Below are positions 58,567 to 64,000 of a stretch of DNA of 64,000 bases, one piece after another. The stretch covers positions 2,877,501 to 2,941,500 of the forward strand of contig NZ_BRXR01000001.1 of assembly GCF_026012015.1 (NCBI RefSeq), read 5' to 3'. The position numbers were made by a program, and so were the translations under genes. The notes under the pieces are model-generated. The model was not told the DNA's origin and did no database searches. It saw nothing but the letters and a program-made list of their open reading frames with translations. Origin of the DNA: Clostridium omnivorum. GTDB taxonomy: Bacteria; Bacillota; Clostridia; Clostridiales; Clostridiaceae. The number at the start of each line of letters is the position of its first letter. Within the stretch, counting starts at the first letter, position 1.

Positions 58567-59727
58567 ATGGAATTAATGGAACTTAAAAAAGAGTTTACTA
58601 AGCTATATGGAGAAGGTGAAATAAGAGCTTTTCATTCACCAGGAAGAGTTAATCTTATAGGTGAGCATATTGATTATAATGGGGGATATGTATTCCCTTG
58701 TGCTCTTGAGTTTGGAACCTACGCTTGCGTTAAGGAAAGAGCGGACAATATTGTTAACCTAGCTTCTACTAATTTTGATTTAAAGGTCTCAGTTAATCTT
58801 GATAATATTGAGTATAAGGTTGAGGATGACTGGGCTAATTACCCTAAGGGTGTTATAAAGGTAATGATGGATAAAGGCTATAAGATATCTGGAATGGATA
58901 TTTTGATAAGTGGAAATATTCCTAATGGAGCAGGGCTGTCTTCATCCGCATCTTTGGAGGTTTTAATTGGTGTTATAATTAATAATTTATTTAATCAAAG
59001 TAAAATAGATAAAGTAGAGCTGGTTAAAATAAGCCAAAAGGCAGAAAATACTTTTGTAGGTGTTAATTGCGGAATAATGGATCAATTTGCGGTTGGCATG
59101 GGGAAAGCAAACAAGGCAATACTATTAGACTGCAATACTCTTAATTACAGCTATGCAGATGTAAAGCTTGAAGATTATTCACTTGTTATTATGAACACAA
59201 ATAAGCGAAGAGCTTTAAATGAATCAAAGTACAATGAAAGAAGAGCTGAATGTGAGGAAGCTCTTAAGGAAATTAATAGAGAAAAAGAAATAAATGCTTT
59301 ATGTGAGCTTACAACAAAAGAATATGATTCCCTAGAAAGTCTTATAGAAAAAGAGAATGTAAGAAAGAGAGCAAGACATGCCGTATATGAAAATGAAAGA
59401 GTTAAAATGGCATTTAATTGCTTAAATGAAGGAAAACTTCAAGAGTTCGGAAACCTCTTAGTACAATCCCACAATTCCTTGAGAGATTTATATGAAGTAA
59501 CAGGTATTGAGTTGGATACTTTAGTCGAAGAAGCATTAAAAGCTCCTGGATGTATAGGAGCAAGAATGACGGGTGCTGGTTTTGGAGGATGTGCCATAGC
59601 TCTTGTAGATAAATCACATATAGACGAGTTTGCTAAAACAGTTAAGGAAAACTATGCGAAGGCTATTGGATATGAACCAAGCTTCTATTTCAGTGGGATT
59701 GGAGAGGGCACAGAAGAATTAGCATAA
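58567..59727 (+). CDS. galK: Galactokinase
   Basis: The protein of 386 residues has the galactokinase signature GRVNLIGEHIDYNGGYVFPC near residue 25, the GHMP ATP-binding motif NGAGLSSSASLE near 119, GVNCGIMDQFAVGMGK, and the C-terminal GARMTGAGFGGCAIALVD. It phosphorylates galactose at carbon 1. The ATG follows AAGGAGG after galT. There is no clear terminator after it. Confidence 0.95.
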   Translation: MELMELKKEFTKLYGEGEIRAFHSPGRVNLIGEHIDYNGGYVFPCALEFGTYACVKERADNIVNLASTNFDLKVSVNLDNIEYKVEDDWANYPKGVIKVMMDKGYKISGMDILISGNIPNGAGLSSSASLEVLIGVIINNLFNQSKIDKVELVKISQKAENTFVGVNCGIMDQFAVGMGKANKAILLDCNTLNYSYADVKLEDYSLVIMNTNKRRALNESKYNERRAECEEALKEINREKEINALCELTTKEYDSLESLIEKENVRKRARHAVYENERVKMAFNCLNEGKLQEFGNLLVQSHNSLRDLYEVTGIELDTLVEEALKAPGCIGARMTGAGFGGCAIALVDKSHIDEFAKTVKENYAKAIGYEPSFYFSGIGEGTEELA

Positions 59728-59794
59728 AATACATGAAATATAATGTCCTTCCTTGTATACTATGGACTTATATTAAATTTAGTTATATAATATT

Positions 59795-59807
59795 GGAAAT
59801 GCTTTCC
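59795..59807 (+). promoter_or_regulatory. Palindrome upstream of a sugar-binding lipoprotein gene
   Basis: GGAAA-TGC-TTTCC is a perfect inverted repeat about 50 bases before the gene. TGGAAATGCTTTCC matches the CcpA site pattern at most positions but has TG instead of the central CG, so it may be a cre-like or other LacI-family operator. Confidence 0.45.
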
Positions 59808-59858
59808 CATTAGTATATTACAAACTTAAGATAAGAATATAGTCAGGGAGGGATTTTT

Positions 59859-61151
59859 TTGAGGTTTAGAAAGTTAGCATTTGCAATGACCATGATTTCT
59901 TTAGTTACTGTTTTTACGGGCTGCACAAAGCAGGTTGTGCCTCAGACACAAACGGTAAAAACACTTGAAGGCAATCTGGAAATATGGAGTACAAAAAATA
60001 CTGCAAAGGCGCTAAGAGCAGCAGTAGACAATTTTAAGCAAAAGTATCCTCAGGTTGAGATAAAAATATTAGATATGGAAACAGCGGATATATATCATAA
60101 AATAGAGGTGGGAAGTGTTGATAAAACCTCTCTCCCGGATGTTGTGATGATAGAGGATTATAAAATTCAATATATAGTTAAAAATTACCCCCAGCTTTTT
60201 TTAGAAGTCAGTGACATACTTGGTTCAGACAAGGATAAGTTTATAAAAAATAAATTAGATGCAGTAACTGTAAATGGGAAAATGTATGCCATTCCATTTG
60301 AAGCTGATCCTGTGTTAATGTTTTATAGGAAAGACTTGTTTGATAAAGCTGGTATCAACACTTTAAATGTAAAGACTTGGGATGATTATATAGAAGCAGG
60401 AAAAAAAGTCACTAAGATTTCTAATCAAAAATTGATTCCACTTACAACCGCAACTGATGAAAGCTATAGGTTTTTATTAAATCAGTTAAATACCTCTTAT
60501 TTTGATAAGGATGGTAAAGTAATTTTAAATTCGGAGAAGTCACAAAAGGCGCTAGAACTTATGATGAAGTTATATGGCAATGGACTTGCATATAGCTATG
60601 ATTCAAAGGCTGCCTTAATGAATTCATTGAAGAATGGGAATGTAGCATCAGCTATGCTTGGTGCAAGTAATATTGACTTTTTTATGAATAGCATACCAGA
60701 ACAAAAGGGAAAGTGGGCTGTGATGAAAGTACCTGCTTTTGAGCCAGGTGGAAATCAATCAATAATATCTGAAGGTAATAATTTAGCTGTTATTTCCAGT
60801 ACAGCCAGCAAGAAGCTGGCTGGTGAGTTTTGCAAATTTGCAGCTGTAGATATAGAAACCGAAAGCTTTAATTTAAAAAGTCAGAGTTTACTATCTTCCT
60901 ATATTCCAAGTTATGATGCAGAAGTTTTTTCAAAGCCTAATGAATATTTAAACAATGAGAAGGTTTGGTTTCAAACTTCTGAATTATCGAAGCAAATTCC
61001 AAGTATAAATTATTCAAAGAACTATGATTATGTAAGAAATGCAGTTATTGATGCTGAGGCAAAGATTATAGTGAAAAATGAAGATATGAATAAAACTCTT
61101 GATGATCTCCAAGCAGATATGGAAAGTAAAACGTCAGAAAAGAATAAGTAG
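59859..61151 (+). CDS. Orphan sugar-binding lipoprotein (family 1 solute-binding protein)
   Basis: The protein of 430 residues has a lipoprotein signal (FAMTMISLVTVFTGC) and a family 1 binding fold (NLEIWSTKNTAKALRAAVDN, IPFEADPVLMFYRKDLFDKA, ISEGNNLAVISSTASKKLAG). It starts at TTG behind GGGAGGGA. No permease or ATPase genes follow, so it must use permeases from another locus or act as a sensor partner. The position after galTK suggests a galactose-containing ligand, which is inference. Confidence 0.88.
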   Translation: MRFRKLAFAMTMISLVTVFTGCTKQVVPQTQTVKTLEGNLEIWSTKNTAKALRAAVDNFKQKYPQVEIKILDMETADIYHKIEVGSVDKTSLPDVVMIEDYKIQYIVKNYPQLFLEVSDILGSDKDKFIKNKLDAVTVNGKMYAIPFEADPVLMFYRKDLFDKAGINTLNVKTWDDYIEAGKKVTKISNQKLIPLTTATDESYRFLLNQLNTSYFDKDGKVILNSEKSQKALELMMKLYGNGLAYSYDSKAALMNSLKNGNVASAMLGASNIDFFMNSIPEQKGKWAVMKVPAFEPGGNQSIISEGNNLAVISSTASKKLAGEFCKFAAVDIETESFNLKSQSLLSSYIPSYDAEVFSKPNEYLNNEKVWFQTSELSKQIPSINYSKNYDYVRNAVIDAEAKIIVKNEDMNKTLDDLQADMESKTSEKNK

Positions 61152-61152
61152 C

Positions 61153-61186
61153 AAAAAGTGAGTGCAAATGCGCTCACTTTTTTATA
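61153..61186 (+). terminator. Terminator between binding protein and glycosyltransferase genes
   Basis: AAAAAGTGAGTGC pairs with GCGCTCACTTTTT with one wobble around AAAT, with T after and A before, so it can serve both convergent genes. Confidence 0.9.
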
Positions 61187-61188
61187 TG

Positions 61189-62322
61189 CTATAGATTAGT
61201 TTCTAAATAATTATAAACTTCTGTATAGGCCTCAAGGGTTTTTTTTGAGGTGTTTTTCCAAGAAAACTCTGAAGCTCTTTTAAGTCCTTTAACCCTTAAT
61301 TCAGCTTTAATTTTGTCGCTACATAGAACTTTTTCTATTGCATCCATAAGTTCAGCAGCACTATTAGGATCAATAAGCATACCTGCATCTCCAACAACTT
61401 CAGGAATAGAGGTTACCTTAGAAGTAATTACTGGGGTACCACAGTTCATAGCTTCTAATGGGGGCAGTCCAAAGCCTTCGTATAGTGAAGGATAAACAAA
61501 GACTTCACTGCCACAATATAAAATGGGAAGGTGATCTTCTGGTGCAAAACCAGTAAAAATTATTTTAGAAGAAAGGTCTAGATTGGTTGAAAGTTCAGTT
61601 AGTTTTTGACCATCATCCCTATTTGCTCCAACAATTACAAGATTATATTCTTTATCAAGCTTTTTATATAGTTTTGAAAAAGCTATTATAAGGGAACGAA
61701 CATTTTTCCTTGAGCTAAAGCCACCTATATAAAGGATAAATGGTTTGGTTATATTATATTGTTCTTGTAAAAAAGCTCTACATTTTTCCTTATCTAGCGG
61801 CTTATATTTACTATCTGCTGCAAGAGGGGTTACATAGATCTTATTTTCATCAATGGGAAAAAATTTTAAAATATCTTTTTTGGACCATTCAGATACCGTT
61901 AGAATAGCTGAGGAATTAGCAACTACCTTAGGCATCTCCTTTAAAAATTTTGTAAGATAGCCCTTTCCTACTGTTTCAGGCATTACATAAGGTATTAGGT
62001 CGTGTATAGTTACAATGCTTTTGCACCTTATGTCTTCAGATAAGCCTATTCCATTTTGAGGTATATGATAAAGGTCTATTTCTTCCTTTGATAAATTATA
62101 TGGAAAGAAATATTGCTCAAAGAATCTATGATGCTTTTTTGAAGCCATAAGTAGCCTTGTATTTTCTTGTTTATATTTCTCATAACCATAACCGGACCAA
62201 TATATATGATAGTAATTTTCTGAATCTATATTAATTAAGTTTTCAAGGAGTTTTTCAGTATAAGTACCTATGCCAGTCCCCCTATACCAATTGATACCTC
62301 GAGCATCAATTGCAATTCTCAT
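61189..62322 (-). CDS. Family 4 glycosyltransferase, probably spore-coat linked
   Basis: The protein of 377 residues has a GT-B fold of the GT4 type: [20 protein letters not shown] at the N-terminus, [20 protein letters not shown] near residue 195, and the nucleotide-sugar motif [14 protein letters not shown] with [20 protein letters not shown]. No membrane segment is seen. It is divergent from a CotS-like gene; in Bacillus cotSA glycosyltransferase and cotS are neighbours, so a role in decorating the spore surface is likely. The sugar donor is unknown. Confidence 0.85.
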   Translation of the reverse strand: MRIAIDARGINWYRGTGIGTYTEKLLENLINIDSENYYHIYWSGYGYEKYKQENTRLLMASKKHHRFFEQYFFPYNLSKEEIDLYHIPQNGIGLSEDIRCKSIVTIHDLIPYVMPETVGKGYLTKFLKEMPKVVANSSAILTVSEWSKKDILKFFPIDENKIYVTPLAADSKYKPLDKEKCRAFLQEQYNITKPFILYIGGFSSRKNVRSLIIAFSKLYKKLDKEYNLVIVGANRDDGQKLTELSTNLDLSSKIIFTGFAPEDHLPILYCGSEVFVYPSLYEGFGLPPLEAMNCGTPVITSKVTSIPEVVGDAGMLIDPNSAAELMDAIEKVLCSDKIKAELRVKGLKRASEFSWKNTSKKTLEAYTEVYNYLETNL

Positions 62323-62421
62323 CCAATCCTCTCCTCTTAAATTGATGAATACAAACTAAAGCTTTCTTTTTTCTTTATATATTAATAATATTAAAGGCTG
62401 CTTAAAAATGTTCCAATAATC

Positions 62422-62449
62422 ACACACTTATCTATTCTTTCATATAATA
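62422..62449 (+). promoter_or_regulatory. Candidate sigma-K promoter of the cotS-like gene
   Basis: CATATAATA at 62441-62449 fits the sigma-K -10 pattern CATANNNTA, and an AC at 62422-62423 lies 17 bases upstream. The gene it precedes is a coat protein, which suits late mother-cell expression. Confidence 0.5.
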
Positions 62450-62479
62450 CAATTAGAATACTATTTTGGAGGTAGCCAC

Positions 62480-63490
62480 TTGGATATAGCTGAAATAAAA
62501 AAGCTAGTGCAGGAAAGCTATGGTTTTCAAGTCATAGATATAGAAAAGATAAAAAATGTATATAAGATAAAAACCTTTGATAAATGCTTATGTCTAAAGG
62601 TGATTAGGTATAATTTTAATCATTTCTTTTTTATAGTAAGCGCTATTAAACATCTACAAAATAATGGTTTTGAAAGAATACCTGAAATAATTAAGACCAT
62701 GGACAATAAAGAATATATAGAACTAGGTAAGTATTATGCCTACTTAACTCCCTGGGTTAATGCAAGAATATGTAATTATGATAACCCACTAGACTTGGAA
62801 CTGGCGGCTTCAAAGCTTTCAGAGTTACATAAAAAAAGTATAGGCTTTGAAGTTGATAGCAGAATGCAGCCAAGAATAGGATGGTTTAAATGGATAGATA
62901 CCTTTTTGACCCGAAGAAAAGAAATATTAGACTTTAAAGCTTGCATACAAGCAAAGGAACAGAAAACTGAATTTGACACCCTTTACCTAGATATGATGGA
63001 AGAGGAACTATTTAGAGCAGATATGTCAGTAGAAAATCTGTGCAATAGTAATTATTTAGTTAAGATGGAAAAAGAGATTTTACTAAAAGGTTTTTGCCAC
63101 CATGACTATGCACATCATAACGTACTGGTGAGTGATAGTGGGAAAGTAGATATTATTGATTTTGATTACTGCATATTAGATACGCATCTTCATGACTTAG
63201 CAAGTCTTCTCTTAAGAGCAATGAAGCATGGTAAATGGGATATAGATACAGCAATATATGTAATGGATGCATACAGCATTATTATGCCGATAGATAGCTT
63301 AGATATACCTATAATGGCAGCTTTTATGGAATTTCCACAGGATTATTGGCAAGTGGGTATTCAATATTATTTAGAGAAACAGCCTTGGGAAGAAGATTTC
63401 TTTCTTAAAAAACTGAAAAAAACTTGTGAAGACACAGAGGAAAAACAGGAATTTATTGAAGAATTCAGGGAGTACATTTATAACGGGTAA
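62480..63490 (+). CDS. cotS: CotS-family spore coat protein (kinase-like fold)
   Basis: The protein of 336 residues resembles CotS/YutH, which have an aminoglycoside-phosphotransferase-like fold. CHHDYAHHNVLVSDSGKVDI (with the catalytic HxDxxxxN pattern) and IDFDYCILDTHLHDLASLLL lie near residues 212-250. It starts at TTG behind GGAGGT. The candidate sigma-K promoter and the divergent glycosyltransferase support a spore-coat role. Its last codons overlap the start of the structured leader of the next gene. Confidence 0.82.
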   Translation: MDIAEIKKLVQESYGFQVIDIEKIKNVYKIKTFDKCLCLKVIRYNFNHFFFIVSAIKHLQNNGFERIPEIIKTMDNKEYIELGKYYAYLTPWVNARICNYDNPLDLELAASKLSELHKKSIGFEVDSRMQPRIGWFKWIDTFLTRRKEILDFKACIQAKEQKTEFDTLYLDMMEEELFRADMSVENLCNSNYLVKMEKEILLKGFCHHDYAHHNVLVSDSGKVDIIDFDYCILDTHLHDLASLLLRAMKHGKWDIDTAIYVMDAYSIIMPIDSLDIPIMAAFMEFPQDYWQVGIQYYLEKQPWEEDFFLKKLKKTCEDTEEKQEFIEEFREYIYNG

Positions 63491-63545
63491 TTTACCGATG
63501 GGAATCGGTACGAATAAGTTACCCAGTGTTCCGAGTGAAAGGAGG
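63485..63545 (+). other. Structured leader, second copy
   Basis: GGGTAA (63485-63490) can pair with TTACCC (63519-63524), enclosing a perfect 7-bp hairpin TACCGAT-GGGA-ATCGGTA at 63493-63510. The segment 63500-63545 matches the galT leader at 38 of 46 positions and ends at the ribosome binding site GTGAAAGGAGG. The element overlaps the stop codon of the cotS-like gene. Confidence 0.6.
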
Positions 63546-63550
63546 AAATT

Positions 63551-63886
63551 ATGAGCAAGGACAATGAAAATAATAAGATGCTGAATCTTAATATAAAACA
63601 AGCCAGAGCAGACAACTTAAAAGCTCTTAATGAGATGGAGGAGCTAAGTATCATAGTTCCTGGTGGAAATACTGAAGAAAATATAAAAAGTGGAGACGAA
63701 GATTATAAATATGATGAATATGATATTCAATTAGATGATTTAAAAGAAGCTGTAAAACAATTAAAGAAAATTAAGAAGAAGAAAGAAAAAATAGCTAAGC
63801 TTGAAAGAGAAAGAGATGAAATGCTTAAAGAAATAGATGAAGCAAGTAAAAAAAATAAAGATAAAAAACGACGAAGAAGAAGGTAG
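63551..63886 (+). CDS. Hypothetical coiled-coil protein in the coat cluster
   Basis: The protein of 111 residues is highly charged. After a first half with an acidic patch (residues about 40-60) it has a lysine-rich coiled coil from about 58 (LDDLKEAVKQLKKIKKKKEK) and ends in five or six arginines. There is no signal peptide. The basic tail could bind acidic polymers or anchor the protein in the coat, but no family is recognised. It is preceded by the structured leader shared with galT. Confidence 0.6.
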   Translation: MSKDNENNKMLNLNIKQARADNLKALNEMEELSIIVPGGNTEENIKSGDEDYKYDEYDIQLDDLKEAVKQLKKIKKKKEKIAKLERERDEMLKEIDEASKKNKDKKRRRRR

Positions 63887-63896
63887 GGGGGGTATA

Positions 63897-64000
63897 ATGA
63901 TAACATTAGAAACACCAGACTCCTTTATTGGCTTTTTAAATTCTAAAGGGATTATTATATCAAAAGGATTTGAAGAAACAGTACTCTATTATAATATAGA
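63897..64000 (+). CDS. N-terminal part of a gene cut by the right window edge
   Basis: An ATG preceded by AGGGGGGGT opens a frame that stays open to the window edge (about 34 residues, starting MITLETPDSFIGFLNSKG). It lies 10 bases after the coiled-coil gene and probably belongs to the same spore-coat operon. Too little is visible to assign a family. Confidence 0.55.
   Translation, partial: MITLETPDSFIGFLNSKGIIISKGFEETVLYYNI

Noticed and set aside
63485-63545. Leader as a T-box or cyclic-di-GMP riboswitch
   Set aside because: TTACCGATGG resembles the end of a GEMM element, and stem pairing is present, but the conserved cores of those families are missing and the element is too short.
1-64000. 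rRNA, tRNA, CRISPR arrays, transposases and prophage genes
   Set aside because: I looked for tRNA-like ends, spaced direct repeats and the usual protein motifs and found none that I could support by eye.

Overview
The window is AT-rich DNA with short intergenic gaps, frequent TTG and GTG starts, strong GGAGG ribosome binding sites and T-tailed hairpin terminators. Spore-coat-type genes (CotF-like, CotS-like), citrate lyase, an oligoendopeptidase F and CUT1 sugar transporters point to an anaerobic, spore-forming Clostridium-like Firmicute. I saw no rRNA, tRNA, CRISPR array, transposase or phage gene. Part of the first 6 kb looks accessory: mostly unrelated small genes plus one decayed reading frame.

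Layout. 0-6 kb: unknown small genes, an endonuclease/exonuclease/phosphatase-family protein, a GNAT acetyltransferase, a CPBP membrane protease, a DivIVA-domain protein and a GrpB protein. 6.2-9 kb: citDEF, citrate lyase. 9.2-22.4 kb: an alpha-mannoside catabolic locus made of a GntR/LacI-type regulator, GH125, a CUT1 ABC importer (binding protein and two permeases, no ATPase), GH38 alpha-mannosidase, a ROK kinase, mannose-6-phosphate isomerase and a GH2 enzyme. None of the hydrolases has a signal peptide, so intact oligosaccharides appear to be imported, trimmed in the cytoplasm and sent to fructose-6-phosphate. 23-28 kb: a MacB-type efflux system (permease, ATPase, adaptor) divergent from an OmpR-type two-component system, with matching regulator boxes facing both ways. 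28.5-36.6 kb: PepF, DegV, a FrhB-like iron-sulfur protein, a LysR regulator, a YtrA-type GntR regulator with its ABC exporter, and HxlR opposite a PNPOx-like protein.

36.8-42.6 kb: an arsenite methyltransferase whose reading frame crosses an in-frame TGA at a conserved arsenic-binding cysteine (probably selenocysteine), DUF2935, a nitroreductase-like protein, a cell-wall amidase, a lipoprotein, two coat-like proteins and an HD hydrolase. 42.9-50.9 kb: a second CUT1 importer with a YesMN-like two-component system and an FAD-dependent oxidoreductase. 51.1-54 kb: nudC-larC-larB, which includes nickel-pincer cofactor genes. 54.3-55.7 kb: a radical SAM protein behind a TetR-like operator. 55.8-61.2 kb: a LacI-family regulator, galT, galK and a lone sugar-binding lipoprotein. 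61.2-64 kb: a spore-coat glycosyltransferase/CotS cluster cut by the window edge.

The strongest unusual signals are the TGA-containing arsM with a SECIS-like hairpin just after it, and a leader of about 46 nt, 38/46 identical by hand alignment, that occurs directly upstream of both galT and a spore-cluster gene 6.6 kb away. Well-formed operators (GalR-like, YtrA-like, OmpR-like, TetR-like) let several local regulatory circuits be proposed from sequence alone. All functional calls rest on motifs read by eye; no database search was run.
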